Below, one piece after another: positions 51,888 through 61,207 of a DNA stretch of 64,000 nt. How positions within the stretch are numbered: the stretch's first letter is position 1; each line of letters starts with the position of its first letter. This stretch comes from Anaerolineae bacterium (GTDB taxonomy: Bacteria; Chloroflexota; Anaerolineae; Aggregatilineales; Phototrophicaceae). The stretch spans positions 1-64,000 of the forward strand of contig JAGWBD010000003.1 in assembly GCA_021296065.1 (NCBI GenBank), read 5' to 3'. Below the pieces are notes generated by a model. It was not told the origin of the DNA, did no database searches, and worked only from the letters and a program-made list of their open reading frames with translations. Position numbers and translations under genes: made by a program.

Positions 51888-52082
51888 ATTGATAAGCCGT
51901 AATGAAGGCAATTAACCGGTGACCGCACTTTGTGTCTGTCTGAAGCAGGGCCGTTAGCAGCCACTTCAGACGACAACCCCCGGCAGACCGCCGCCGACTG
52001 AAAGGCTGCGAACGTCCCTGAGCGATGGACTTGCACCCCATCGCCCGCGCGGAAACGAGACGTTTGCGCCTTTTTTGTTTTG
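51888..52082 (+). ncRNA. Candidate attenuator/riboswitch leader of cysteine synthase
   Basis: The leader has several stems: GTCTGAAG (51938-51945) with CTTCAGAC (51964-51971), a perfect 8-bp pair; GCGATGG (52022-52028) with CCATCGC (52038-52044); and the intrinsic terminator GCGC-GG-AAACG-AGA-CGTTTGCGC (52047-52069) followed by six T at 52071-52076. CAGGG (51946-51950) can pair with CCCTG (52016-52020) as an alternative. The terminator precedes the coding start by ~45 bases, so transcription must be let through under some condition. I could not match it to SAM-I, T-box, cobalamin or other common classes. Confidence 0.55.
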
Positions 52083-52121
52083 TGGACGGTCTGTTTTTTG
52101 TTTGGCAGGAGAAGGACGGCT

Positions 52122-53081
52122 ATGGCACTTGCGCTGACGATGGACGCAGCCCCGCCCGCTACCTCTGGCGGCGTTAACCTGGCGCAGCAGATCGGCAACA
52201 CGCCGCTGCTGGATTTACCCCTGCCCGGCACGCGGCTGCCGCAGGACGTGCAGCTGCTGGCCAAGGCCGAGTGGTACAACCCGGGCGGCAGTGTCAAGGA
52301 CCGCCCCGCCCTGGCCATCATGCAGCAGGCCATCGCCAGCGGCGCCCTGCGGCCGGAGACCCCGCTGGTCGACAGCACCAGCGGCAACACCGGCATCGCC
52401 TACGCCATGATCGGCGCGGCGCTGGGCTATCGCGTGCGCCTCTACCTGCCAGAAAACGCCAGCCCGGAGCGCATCGCCATCCTGCGCGCCCACGGCGCCA
52501 AGCTGGTGCTCACCGACCCGCTCGAGGGCAGCGACGGCGCCCTGCTGGCCGTGCGCGACCTGATCGCGCGCGAGCCGGGACGCTGGTTTTACGCCGACCA
52601 GTACAACAACCCGGCCAACGTGAACGCGCATTACGAGACCACCGGCGTCGAGATCTGGCAGCAGAGCGGCGGCGCCGTCACCCACCTCGTGGCGGGCCTG
52701 GGCACCAGCGGCACCTTCACCGGCACCGGCCTGCGGCTGCGCGATTACAACCCCGACGTGCAACTGGTCTCGGTGCAGCCGGAGTCGCCCTTCCACGGCC
52801 TTGAGGGCCTCAAGCACATGGACTCGGCCATCCGCCCCGGCCTCTACGACCCGGCCCTGGCCGACCGTCAGTTGCGCGTCAGCACCGAGGCGGCCCATGA
52901 ACTGGCGCGGCGTCTGGCGCGCGAGGAAGGCTGGCTGGTGGGCATCAGCGCGGCGGCGGCGCTGGTCGCAGCGCGCCAGATTGCGCTGGAACAGGCCGAC
53001 CTGGGGCAGCCGGCCGTGATCGTCACCATCCTGCCGGACAGCGCCCACAAGTACCTCTCCGAATCCTTCTGGCAGGTCTGA
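52122..53081 (+). CDS. Cysteine synthase / O-acetylserine sulfhydrylase family
   Basis: A 319-residue PLP enzyme that makes L-cysteine from O-acetylserine (or O-phosphoserine) and sulfide. PLP lysine in GGSVKDRPAL, substrate loop TSGNTGIAYA and phosphate-binding GTSGTFTG are intact. CysK, CysM and related cystathionine beta-synthase-like enzymes cannot be separated by eye, so no symbol is given. AGGAGAAGG precedes the ATG at 52122. Expression is probably attenuated through the leader above. Confidence 0.9.
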   Translation: MALALTMDAAPPATSGGVNLAQQIGNTPLLDLPLPGTRLPQDVQLLAKAEWYNPGGSVKDRPALAIMQQAIASGALRPETPLVDSTSGNTGIAYAMIGAALGYRVRLYLPENASPERIAILRAHGAKLVLTDPLEGSDGALLAVRDLIAREPGRWFYADQYNNPANVNAHYETTGVEIWQQSGGAVTHLVAGLGTSGTFTGTGLRLRDYNPDVQLVSVQPESPFHGLEGLKHMDSAIRPGLYDPALADRQLRVSTEAAHELARRLAREEGWLVGISAAAALVAARQIALEQADLGQPAVIVTILPDSAHKYLSESFWQV

Positions 53082-53168
53082 GCGAAGATCCTGCCGCGCG
53101 CGCGGGCGCGAGCAGCAAGCAACTGTTGTATACTCGCCCCGTCCGCAACAGAACCTCTTCTCACGCGC

Positions 53169-54023
53169 ATGGATCGTGAAGCACCCGTCCCCGCCGGCCG
53201 GTACACCGAGGAATACTTTCGCACGGCCTGCGAGGGCTACGATGAATTTAACGCCAGCGAAGGCGAGCAGCTGTCGCGGCGCTTGCGGGCGGCCTTTGAG
53301 TTGGCCGGGGTGCTGCCGGGCATGCGGGTGCTCGACGTCGGCTGCGGCCGTGGTGAAATTCTGTTGCACTGCGCGCAACCGGGGGCCTTCGCCTGCGGCG
53401 TGGACTACGCGCCGGCGGCCCTGCGCCTGGCGCAGCAGGTGGTGACTTCGCTCGACCCGCAGACGCCGGGGCGCATTGCGCTCGGCCAGGCCAATGCCCG
53501 TCAACTGCCTTTCGCCAACGCCAGCTTTGATCGCGTCATGCTCTTCGACGTGGTCGAGCATCTGCACCCCTGGGAGTTGCAGGCCGCGTTGCTGGAGGTG
53601 CGGCGCGTGCTGAAGCCGGATGGCCGCCTCATCGTCCACACCGCGCCCAACGTCTGGTACGACCGTTACGCCTACCCAATGGTGCGGCTCGTGCGCCGCC
53701 TGATGGGCCAGGGCGCGCAGTACCCGCGCGACCCGCGCCAGTTTCTCGTCGACGTCAACACCCACGTGCACGTCAACGAGCAGTCCCTGCTGAGCATGCG
53801 CCGTGTCTTGCGCCGGGCCGGTTTCCACGGCCGCGTCTGGCTGGACAGCCCGCCGCAGCAACGCGACGAGGGCCTGCCGCTGACGCTCCTGCGCCGGCTG
53901 GCCTTTGACGTGCCGCCCTTTCGCTGGTTCTTCGAGCGCGAGGTCTTCGCCGTCGCCGCCCCGGCTCACTCGCTGCGCAGCGCCAGCGCCGTGACCAGAC
54001 GCCCCAGACGCCAGGCCGGGTAG
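53169..54023 (+). CDS. SAM-dependent methyltransferase (class I)
   Basis: A 284-residue protein with the class I motifs VLDVGCGRGEILLHC (motif I), an acidic end of strand 2 (CGVDYAPAAL) and FDRVMLFDVVEHLHP. It is a Methyltransf_11-like enzyme acting on an unknown small molecule or lipid. TATACT at 53129-53134 is a probable -10. The last 58 bp overlap the convergent FtsX-type gene. Confidence 0.87.
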   Translation: MDREAPVPAGRYTEEYFRTACEGYDEFNASEGEQLSRRLRAAFELAGVLPGMRVLDVGCGRGEILLHCAQPGAFACGVDYAPAALRLAQQVVTSLDPQTPGRIALGQANARQLPFANASFDRVMLFDVVEHLHPWELQAALLEVRRVLKPDGRLIVHTAPNVWYDRYAYPMVRLVRRLMGQGAQYPRDPRQFLVDVNTHVHVNEQSLLSMRRVLRRAGFHGRVWLDSPPQQRDEGLPLTLLRRLAFDVPPFRWFFEREVFAVAAPAHSLRSASAVTRRPRRQAG

Positions 54024-56518
54024 ACCCCCGCCAGCAGCGCCGCGCCCACGGCCACCGCAAAGGCCGTCGCCAGCGATTCCGGCTGCAGCGTCGGCGTCAG
54101 CGCCCAGCCGAAGGCGCGCAGATTCACGACCCGCACCATCACCAGCGCCACCAGCGCCCCGACCGGCAGGGACAGGGCGCCGGCCGTCACGCCCATCAGC
54201 CCGGTCTGCAGCAGCGTGTAGCGCCAGAGCTGGGCGGGCGTCATGCCACAGGCGCGCAGCACGCCGTACTGCCGCGTGTGTTCCAGCTGCAGGGCCAGCA
54301 GCGCGCTAAGAATGCCGATGAAGGCCACCAGGGTCGCCAGCAACTGCAGCGCGCCGGTGATCAGGAAGGTGCGCTCGAAGAGCACGAAGACGTCGGCGCG
54401 CAGTTCGCTGTTGGCGCGCGCCAGCAGGTTTTTGTCGGCCAGGATGTCTGTACGCAAACGCTCCAGCAGCTCCGGCAGCGACGCCTCGTCTTCAAGAATG
54501 AGCCCCAGCGAGGAGATCCAGGGGTCGTCGTAAAGGGCGCGGTACGTGGCGTCCTCCATCAGCACCGTGCCCTGGTCGCTGGAGTAATCGTAATACACGC
54601 CGGCGACGGGGAAGGACCGCGGCCCGCGCTCCGTCTGCAGCCTCAGGCGGGCGTTTTGCGGGTCGATGCCGCGGCGGAAGGCGAAGGACTCGGAGACCAG
54701 CAGCTGCCCTTCGGTCAGCGCCGTCCAGGCGTCTTCCACCTGCAGCCAGGCGTAACGGCGGCGGCCCTGCGTGACGTCAGCGGAGACCACGTCCAGGTTC
54801 ACCGGCGGCAGTTGTGGGTAGTCCGGCGCGTCCACGGCGACCGCGCGCACGTGGACCGTCTGCGCGACGCCGGGCAGGGCCTCAACCTCATCCAGGATGG
54901 CCGGATCGACGTCGCGGGTGTCGCCCTGGCTGCGGTTGCCGGCGAAGAGCGTCGTCGAGACGTAGATGTCCGCCGCGAGGGTGACGTCCAGCCAGTTGGA
55001 GACGGCGTTGCGATAGCTGCCGATGGTCATACCGACGCCGACGATCACGCTGACGGCCACCGTCAGGGCGGCCACGGCCACGGCGCTGCGGCTGAGCGAG
55101 CGAAGCACGGCACGCGGCGCCATGCGTCCGCTGACGCCGAAGAGTCGGCCAGTCACCGGCGTCAGGGCGCGCAGCAGGAGGGTCAGTGCCAGCGGCGCCA
55201 GCGCGGCGCCGGCGACGATGAAGGCGGTCAACGCGATGAAGGCGAGGCGGATATCCCCGCCAGGCAATTGCAGCAATGTCAGCGCGAGAAGCGCCAGGGC
55301 GAGGGCCGCCATGCTGGCCATGGGCAGCAGACGGCGCGCGCGTCCTTCAAGGCCGGAGCGCAGCATGGCCCCGGCCGGCGGGGTGAAGCTCGCCTCAAGA
55401 GCCGGCAAACAGGCCGCGCCGAGGCTGGCCAGCACGCCCGCCGCGATGCCGCGCAGCAGGGTCAGGGGCGCCACCGGCAGGCCCTGCACGTTGACCGAGA
55501 AGTAGAGGTCGCTGATCGTCTGCGTGACGAGGGCGACCGTCACGCGCCCGAAAATCAGCCCCAGTCCGATCCCCGCCAGGGTCCCCAACGCGCCGGCGAT
55601 CAGGGCCTCGCCGAGGATGAAGGCGAAGATCTGGCGGCGGCTGGCGCCCAGGGCGCGCAGCGTGGCGATCAGGGGTCGCCGCTGCACCACGCTGAAGACC
55701 ACCGTGTTGTAGATCAGGAAGACGCCCACCACCAGCGCCATCACGCTCAGCGACTCAAGGCTGATCTCAAAGGCCTCGGTCATTTGCGACAGGCTGTCGT
55801 CGCTTTGCCGCGCCTCGTTCAGCGTCACACCGGGCGGCAACAACGCGCGCAACGCGGCGAGGTCCTGCTCCGGCGGCAGCAGCAGGTCGATGCGTGTGAT
55901 TCGCCCGGCCTGACCGAGCAGTTCCTGGGCCGTGGCGATGTCGGTCAGCAGCAGGTCGTCCAGCGCCTGGCTGCTGACGCGGTCCGTGGGTTGCAGCAGC
56001 CCGGCCACCCGCACCGTGGCGATACGATCGCCGCTGCGCAGCGTCAGTTCGTCGCCTGGCGCGACCCCGAAGCGATCGGCCAGGGGCTGGCTGGGCAGCA
56101 CCAGCCCGGGCTCGCTGACGAGGCGCGTGAAGACCCGCACGTCAAGGCTGCCCGAATCCGTCAGATAGTCGCGGAAAGGCGCCTCGGCGAAAGGGTCCAC
56201 GCCCAGCAGGCGCAGGGCGCGCTCACCGAGGCCGTCGACGCGCACCTGACGGCTGATGACCGGCGCTGCGTTACGCAGGCCGGCCTCGCGGCGCAACTGC
56301 GTGTAAAGCGACGTGGGCAGGCCGCCCGGCCCGCCGGAAATGCTGTGCGTGGCGCGGCCGCGTATGCTGCGCGCACTGAGGGCGAAGGCCTGGCTGGCGG
56401 CGCTGTTGGCGAGGTCGATGGCGATCACCATGGCCACGCCCAGCGCCACGCCCACCAGCAGCAGGCTGGACTGCAGGAAGCGTTGCGCAAGGGAGCGCTG
56501 TACCAGACGCAGAATCAC
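53966..56518 (-). CDS. FtsX/MacB-type ABC permease
   Basis: An 850-residue protein with an N-terminal helix and MacB-like periplasmic domain ([13 protein letters not shown]...), two FtsX domains of four helices each ([47 protein letters not shown]) and a second extracytoplasmic domain. Such ten-helix permeases extract lipids or lipoproteins or export peptides. It is last in the operon with the LolD-like ATPase, 64 bp after the HEAT gene. Confidence 0.88.
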   Translation of the reverse strand: MILRLVQRSLAQRFLQSSLLLVGVALGVAMVIAIDLANSAASQAFALSARSIRGRATHSISGGPGGLPTSLYTQLRREAGLRNAAPVISRQVRVDGLGERALRLLGVDPFAEAPFRDYLTDSGSLDVRVFTRLVSEPGLVLPSQPLADRFGVAPGDELTLRSGDRIATVRVAGLLQPTDRVSSQALDDLLLTDIATAQELLGQAGRITRIDLLLPPEQDLAALRALLPPGVTLNEARQSDDSLSQMTEAFEISLESLSVMALVVGVFLIYNTVVFSVVQRRPLIATLRALGASRRQIFAFILGEALIAGALGTLAGIGLGLIFGRVTVALVTQTISDLYFSVNVQGLPVAPLTLLRGIAAGVLASLGAACLPALEASFTPPAGAMLRSGLEGRARRLLPMASMAALALALLALTLLQLPGGDIRLAFIALTAFIVAGAALAPLALTLLLRALTPVTGRLFGVSGRMAPRAVLRSLSRSAVAVAALTVAVSVIVGVGMTIGSYRNAVSNWLDVTLAADIYVSTTLFAGNRSQGDTRDVDPAILDEVEALPGVAQTVHVRAVAVDAPDYPQLPPVNLDVVSADVTQGRRRYAWLQVEDAWTALTEGQLLVSESFAFRRGIDPQNARLRLQTERGPRSFPVAGVYYDYSSDQGTVLMEDATYRALYDDPWISSLGLILEDEASLPELLERLRTDILADKNLLARANSELRADVFVLFERTFLITGALQLLATLVAFIGILSALLALQLEHTRQYGVLRACGMTPAQLWRYTLLQTGLMGVTAGALSLPVGALVALVMVRVVNLRAFGWALTPTLQPESLATAFAVAVGAALLAGVYPAWRLGRLVTALALRSE

Positions 56519-56582
56519 AACGCGGCGGGCTCCTGTGGCGATTGCGCTGCGTTACGGGGGCGAGTTGCCGGCGCTATCGGGT

Positions 56583-57005
56583 TCAGGCCTCCGGGCTGGC
56601 CGGTTCGGGGCCGCAGCCGAGGCGCTGCAAGGCTTCCATGGCCGCTGCGCGCAGCTTGCCGTCGGCGGAACCGGCGATCAGCAACAGGGGTGCGATGGCG
56701 CGGTCGTCGCCGAGGCGGCCCAGCGAGCGCGCCGCGTGCAGCGGCGTCTGCATGCCGGGCGCGTCCAAAGCGTTGATGAGCGGCTGCACGGCGCGCGTGT
56801 CCCCCAGGCGCCCAAGCATCAGCGCCGCGCGGCCGCGCACGATGAGGTCCTCGTTGCGGTTCTGCAGCGCCATGATGAGCGCCTTGACGGCCTCGTCGCC
56901 GCCGACCAGACCCAGTTTCATGACGGCCGTGCGGCGGCGGTCCTTGTTGTAATCGCTCAACTCGCTCAGGTACTGGTGGATTTGTGTCGGGTCCGGCCTG
57001 CTCAT
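56583..57005 (-). CDS. HEAT-repeat protein
   Basis: A 140-residue helical-repeat protein with three or four HEAT/PBS-lyase-type repeats ([50 protein letters not shown]). Probably a protein-protein interaction module. It is encoded between an ATPase (4-bp ATGA overlap at 57002-57005) and the FtsX permease, so it may tune or scaffold the ABC complex. Confidence 0.85.
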   Translation of the reverse strand: MSRPDPTQIHQYLSELSDYNKDRRRTAVMKLGLVGGDEAVKALIMALQNRNEDLIVRGRAALMLGRLGDTRAVQPLINALDAPGMQTPLHAARSLGRLGDDRAIAPLLLIAGSADGKLRAAAMEALQRLGCGPEPASPEA

Positions 57006-57751
57006 GATGAGCGCCCTCCTGCGTCTGTCCCCGCCGCCACGACGCCCGCCTGGGGTTGCTTTCCGCCGGCCGTCACCGTCAACGCGCCATCCTCAATGCG
57101 AGCGACGCGGTCCGCCAGTTTCAGGGTGGCCATGTCGTGCGTGGCCATCACCAGCGTCTTGCCGGCGTCGCGCGTCAGGGTCAGCAGCAGGGTCATCACG
57201 CGCGCGGCGCTGTCGCTGTCGAGGTTGCCGGTGGGCTCGTCGGCAAGGACGAGCGCCGGCTCGCGGATCAGGGCGCGCGCGATGGCCACGCGTTGCTGCT
57301 CGCCCGCGCTGAGCAGGTCCGGGAACTGGTGCGCCAGCGACTCCAGGCCGGTCTGCGCCAGCAGGTCAAGTCCGCGCGCGCGCAGGGCCGGGCCGCTTTC
57401 GCCGGCCAGCTCCGCCGGCAGGACCACGTTCTCCAGCACGGTCAGGATGGGGATCAGGTTGAAGAACTGGAAGACGATGCCGATGTGATCGCGACGGAAG
57501 CGCGTGCGTTCGCGTTCGCCCATTGCGCCGAGATCGTGGCCGCCAATACACACAGTGCCGGAATCGGGCCGGTCGATGCCGCTCAGCATGTTGAGCAGGG
57601 TGCTCTTGCCGCTGCCGCTGCGACCGAGGAAGACGAGAAACTCGCCTTCGTCCACGCGCAGGTCGACCTCGTCAAGGACGACGCGGCGGCGCTCGCCCGC
57701 GCCAAAGGCGCGGCTGAGGCGGCGCAGTTCAACGACCGGCGCGGCGTTCAC
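57002..57751 (-). CDS. ABC ATPase, LolD/MacB type
   Basis: A 249-residue ATP-binding subunit with Walker [12 protein letters not shown], signature [16 protein letters not shown] (a variant of LSGGQ), Walker [14 protein letters not shown] and switch His ATHD. Typical partner of FtsX/MacB-type permeases. Its stop overlaps the HEAT gene and its start overlaps the upstream membrane gene stop (both ATGA). Confidence 0.92.
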   Translation of the reverse strand: MNAAPVVELRRLSRAFGAGERRRVVLDEVDLRVDEGEFLVFLGRSGSGKSTLLNMLSGIDRPDSGTVCIGGHDLGAMGERERTRFRRDHIGIVFQFFNLIPILTVLENVVLPAELAGESGPALRARGLDLLAQTGLESLAHQFPDLLSAGEQQRVAIARALIREPALVLADEPTGNLDSDSAARVMTLLLTLTRDAGKTLVMATHDMATLKLADRVARIEDGALTVTAGGKQPQAGVVAAGTDAGGRSS

Positions 57752-58584
57752 GTCGCCCGGTCCCGCGTCAGCAGGCGCTGCGCCAGTTGCAGGGCGCCGA
57801 GGGCGATCAGAGCGGGCAGGGCCAGCGGCAGCAGCAACTCGAGTATGATGCGCCAGGGCGCCGACAGCTCCAGCAGGCGCGGCATGTTGATGAGCAGGAA
57901 GTAGAAAAAGATCTGTCCGCCGATGGCGAGGTTGGCGTGGACGCGCACCGGCGCCAGCGCGCCGGTGGCCAGCGCCAGCGCCGCGACCATCAGCGGCTCC
58001 AGCATCAGGCGCAGCAGGGCCGACAGCAGGCCGAGCATGAGCGTGACGCGCGAGACGAGCGAGTGGTCCTCAAAGGGCCAGTACTGCGCGTAGATCAGGC
58101 CGATGATCGGCAGGGACAGCAGGGAGGCGGCCATGATGATCAGGCCCAGGTCCTCCACCTGGCGCCACACGCCGGCGGCCGCCTTGCTGTAGAGGATCTG
58201 CCGCAAGGACATGGGCGTCGTGCGCAGCAGGGTCAGGGTGTTGTCGCGCTGTTCCTCCACGACCAGCTGCACGGTAAAGAAGCCGACGCGCAGCAGCAGC
58301 CGGGCGTAGAGCGCGAAGATCACCGGCAGCAGCACAAAGGCGACCGGCAGCAGGGTGAAGATCAGCGGCAGCAGCAAAGGCACCAGCACGGAGAGGGCCA
58401 GCAGCGCCGCCTGTGCGAGGATGATGCGCGCCAGCAGGCCGGATTCGAGCGGCAGTATTTTCCAGTGAATGCCGAGGTGCCGGCGCACCAGGGGGTTGGA
58501 GCGCCGCGCCCAGTGAGGCAGGCGCCGGTCCAGCATGGGAACAAAGGTGACGTTCCAGAAGGCCGATCCTGCGACGCTGTTCAA
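57748..58584 (-). CDS. ABC-2-like membrane protein
   Basis: A ~278-residue polytopic protein with about six helices (LLLPLIFTLLPVAFVLLPVIFALY and others) and the loop EEQRDNTLTLLRTTPMSLRQILYSKAAA characteristic of ABC-2 permeases. The frame extends upstream past the divergent nitroreductase promoter; TTG at 58584 preceded by CAGGGACA is the likely start, with uncertainty. First gene of the operon with ATPase, HEAT and FtsX genes. Confidence 0.7.
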   Translation of the reverse strand: MNSVAGSAFWNVTFVPMLDRRLPHWARRSNPLVRRHLGIHWKILPLESGLLARIILAQAALLALSVLVPLLLPLIFTLLPVAFVLLPVIFALYARLLLRVGFFTVQLVVEEQRDNTLTLLRTTPMSLRQILYSKAAAGVWRQVEDLGLIIMAASLLSLPIIGLIYAQYWPFEDHSLVSRVTLMLGLLSALLRLMLEPLMVAALALATGALAPVRVHANLAIGGQIFFYFLLINMPRLLELSAPWRIILELLLPLALPALIALGALQLAQRLLTRDRAT

Positions 58585-58683
58585 GGCGTTGTCCCTGTTC
58601 CCGATGATTGCAGTGTAGCAAAAAGGCACAACTCCGGCGAGATACAGTACAATCCACCAACTGCCTGATTTGATGAGGTTTTC

Positions 58684-59202
58684 ATGAACGTCAGCGAAGC
58701 CATTCGCAACAAACGGGCCATTCGCGCCTTTCGCGACGAGCCCCTGTCGGCGGCGCAGGTGAGCGCCATTCTGGATGCGGGCCGGCGCTCGCAAAGCTCA
58801 AAGAACAGCCAGCCCTGGTCTTTCATCGCCGTGCAGGAGCGCCAGCGGCTGCAGGCCATCGCCGCCCTGGGCGACAACATCGGCCACGTGGGCGGGTCGG
58901 CGCTTTGCGTGGTCATCGTGGTGCCGCAGGAGAACGAGCGCACCCTGTGGCACTTCTTCGATACCGGCCAGGCGGCGGCCTACATGCAGCTCGCCGGCCA
59001 GGAGTTGGGCATTGGCTCCTGCCTCGGCACGGTCTACGACCCGGACGGGCTGCGTGAGTTGCTCGGCTTCCCGGCAGAGTATCAGGCGCAGTTGCTGATC
59101 TCTTTCGGCTTCCCGGCCGAACAACAGCCGCGCCGCGGCCTGGGCGCGGGCGGGCGGCGGCAATTCGCAGACGTGGTACACCACGAGACCTGGGGCAGCT
59201 GA
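58684..59202 (+). CDS. Nitroreductase family protein
   Basis: A 172-residue FMN-binding fold: N-terminal EAIRNKRAIRAFRDEPL and RRSQSSKNSQPWSF match the FMN-contacting loops of small nitroreductases. Acts as a dimeric NAD(P)H-dependent reductase on nitro compounds, quinones or flavin-like substrates; true substrate unknown. TACAAT (58648-58653) is a plausible -10. Confidence 0.88.
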   Translation: MNVSEAIRNKRAIRAFRDEPLSAAQVSAILDAGRRSQSSKNSQPWSFIAVQERQRLQAIAALGDNIGHVGGSALCVVIVVPQENERTLWHFFDTGQAAAYMQLAGQELGIGSCLGTVYDPDGLRELLGFPAEYQAQLLISFGFPAEQQPRRGLGAGGRRQFADVVHHETWGS

Positions 59203-59239
59203 AGCCCCTCACGGAAGCCCTGTTCAGGGAGGAACGACG

Positions 59240-59680
59240 ATGAAATACAGCTGCGAGTTGATGATTGATCTGCCGCGCGACGAGGTCGTCGCGCTCTTCG
59301 ACGACCCCGACAACCTGGTCAAATGGCAACCCGGCCTGCAGAGCTTCGAGCACCTCAGCGGCGAGGCGGGGCAGCCGGGCGCGAAGTCACGCCTGCTCTA
59401 CGACGAGGGCGGACGCCGCATCGAGATGATCGAGACCATTTTGACGCGCGATCTGCCGGAGACTTTCTCCGGCACCTACGAGGCGAAGGGCGTCTGGAAC
59501 GAGATCAGCAACCATTTCCTGGAGGAAGATGGCAAGACGCGCTGGGTGATGGACAGTGACTTTCGTTTCAGCGGCTTCATGTTGCTGATGTTGATCTTCA
59601 TGCGCGGCGCCTTCCGCAAACAGACCGTGAAGACCATGCAGCGCTTCAAGGACTTCGCGGAAGGGCGCGAGGTGGAATAG
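59240..59680 (+). CDS. SRPBCC/START-like lipid-binding protein
   Basis: A 146-residue helix-grip protein with the START-like pattern (CELMIDLPRDEVVALFDDPDNLVKWQPGL...). Such proteins hold hydrophobic ligands or act as polyketide cyclase-like proteins. Follows the nitroreductase by 37 bp and may share its transcript. Confidence 0.82.
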   Translation: MKYSCELMIDLPRDEVVALFDDPDNLVKWQPGLQSFEHLSGEAGQPGAKSRLLYDEGGRRIEMIETILTRDLPETFSGTYEAKGVWNEISNHFLEEDGKTRWVMDSDFRFSGFMLLMLIFMRGAFRKQTVKTMQRFKDFAEGREVE

Positions 59681-59688
59681 GGCGCCGC

Positions 59689-60348
59689 TCAGCCCTCGAT
59701 ATCGCAGCCGAGGAAGCGTCGCCCCTGCTGCTGACAGGCCTCCAGCACGGAGAAGCTGCCGGCGGCGGGGTCGATGACCACGTCGCCCGGCTCACTTACG
59801 GCCGCGATTAACCTTCCCTGCAGTTCAAGCGGTTTGCGATGGGCATGCAAGCCGCGTTCGACGCGCTCGCGCCAGACGTCGGGGATGTCATGCGCCGTCC
59901 AGACGCCGCGGGCGCGACGCTGCTCTTTCTGCAGCACCACCAGGTGCTCGCCCTGCCGCCGCGTGCGGTAGCCCATGCCCATGCGCCCTTTATCCCAGGT
60001 GACCATGTCGACCACCGTCAACTGCGTCCCCGCCAGCCAGGGCGCAAAGCCGCTGCAGAGGTGGAACTTGTCCAGCCACAGGAAGAGGTGGCCGCTGGCC
60101 CGCAGGACGCGGTCGATACCCTCGATGAAGGCCGCGATGGTGGCCTCGTCCATCTGCTGCAGCGCGGCCCGCTGCCGGCCGCGATTGACGCCCTCGTTGC
60201 CGTAGGCCAGTTTGTCGAGCACGCCGCGGTACTGCGGGTCGAGGAAGGCGACGGGGGCCGCCTCGTCCGGCAATTGCGCGAGAAAATCAAGCCCGTCCAT
60301 CTTCAGGCGCGTGTCGAATTGGAGGTTGGTGGGTAGGGTGAATGACAT
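59689..60348 (-). CDS. Beta-class DNA methyltransferase (MunI-like)
   Basis: A 219-residue amino-methyltransferase: catalytic motif IV DPQY (variant of DPPY) with RGVLDKLAYGNEG, a central VTWDKGRMGMGYRTRRQGEHLVVL segment and a C-terminal SAM-binding DPAAGSFSVLEACQQQGRRFLGCDI (motif I). The order IV...I is beta class. It likely makes N6-adenine or N4-cytosine in a short recognition site. No restriction endonuclease gene is adjacent. It follows the TIR-like gene with a 40-bp gap (a GTG at 60408 would overlap). Confidence 0.85.
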   Translation of the reverse strand: MSFTLPTNLQFDTRLKMDGLDFLAQLPDEAAPVAFLDPQYRGVLDKLAYGNEGVNRGRQRAALQQMDEATIAAFIEGIDRVLRASGHLFLWLDKFHLCSGFAPWLAGTQLTVVDMVTWDKGRMGMGYRTRRQGEHLVVLQKEQRRARGVWTAHDIPDVWRERVERGLHAHRKPLELQGRLIAAVSEPGDVVIDPAAGSFSVLEACQQQGRRFLGCDIEG

Positions 60349-60388
60349 CGGTGCCGCGCCATCAAGCGCGGACCCGACAACTCTGCCA

Positions 60389-61207
60389 CTATGACTGTTG
60401 TTGTTCACGGTGCGCTTTTAACCCCTGGAGGCGCCTGGCGAGTTCTCTTCTTAGTCTTGTCGCGTTTTCGTAGAAAATAACTGGATAGTCTTTTACATCA
60501 AACTCCAATTCTGTGCCCTGCCGTGCGACATAAATTGGTGTTTTTTCCTGCCCGTGTGCGAAACCAGCTTCCCAGTAGACATTCGGTCTTGAATGAGTCA
60601 AGTCTGCCACCATGTAGTCGGCATCGGCAATGGCTTTCAGAATGCGGTCAGTGATTTTCTCGTTGCTGATTTGTTCATCTATACGTTCTGCCTTTAGTCC
60701 TGCGTCGCTGGCAGCATCTTTAATGGCTTCGTGGATATCTTCGAGCTGTGGGTCTTCGGGTGTCATCGGCATTGCGATGAATACATCACCTTTGCCGCTG
60801 GATTGACTCTTCGACTCTTGTGCTTTTTTTGCAGCCATTTCTGCTTTGCGTGCTGTTTTCAAATACCCAATGCCTTCATCGATCACGTCAAGTGTTAAAT
60901 CGAGGATTTTCTCGTCCGTAATATTTGTCATAAAAGCCGACCTCTGTGTTTTAGACGTTATTAAATTTAGTAGAGGAATTTTTATCACTGGCGCTCTAGA
61001 TCCAATAGCTGGCGGAGGAAACTCGACCATTTCCGTCTCGGCCCCGCTTTCTCTCAGTAATTTTGACGCCTTTGATTTCATTTCATTAATCATTCGCCGT
61101 TGTTCAAGAGTTTCGCTTTCAGTACTCCCTGAATTGCCTCGCGTCAGATACCCACCGACCAATGATCTGAACTGTTCAAGAAACTTGACGTCTTCGCTTC
61201 TATCCAT
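60389..61207 (-). CDS. TIR/nucleoside deoxyribosyltransferase-like protein
   Basis: A 272-residue protein. Residues ~141-250 form a Rossmann-like domain with DVFIAMPM, an ERIDEQ segment, ADYMVADLT and NVYWEAGFAHGQE, the layout of nucleoside 2-deoxyribosyltransferase and TIR-like NAD-hydrolase domains, with Glu213 as candidate catalytic residue. Residues 1-140 are helical and unlike known domains. Base composition is clearly more AT-rich than its neighbours, suggesting transfer. It is next to a DNA methyltransferase, so a defence role (nucleotide or NAD depletion) is possible but inferred. Confidence 0.72.
   Translation of the reverse strand: MDRSEDVKFLEQFRSLVGGYLTRGNSGSTESETLEQRRMINEMKSKASKLLRESGAETEMVEFPPPAIGSRAPVIKIPLLNLITSKTQRSAFMTNITDEKILDLTLDVIDEGIGYLKTARKAEMAAKKAQESKSQSSGKGDVFIAMPMTPEDPQLEDIHEAIKDAASDAGLKAERIDEQISNEKITDRILKAIADADYMVADLTHSRPNVYWEAGFAHGQEKTPIYVARQGTELEFDVKDYPVIFYENATRLRRELARRLQGLKAHREQQQS

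Noticed and set aside
51888..52082. Leader of cysteine synthase as a T-box or SAM-I riboswitch
   Set aside because: The T-box core AGGGTGGNACCGCG is absent near the terminator and the SAM-I core sequences are not found. Left as unassigned.
54278..56776. Very long plus-strand frame (832 codons) opposite the FtsX-type permease
   Set aside because: Shadow frame: Arg/Gln/Ala-rich, no recognisable domain, and the opposite strand has a clear membrane permease.
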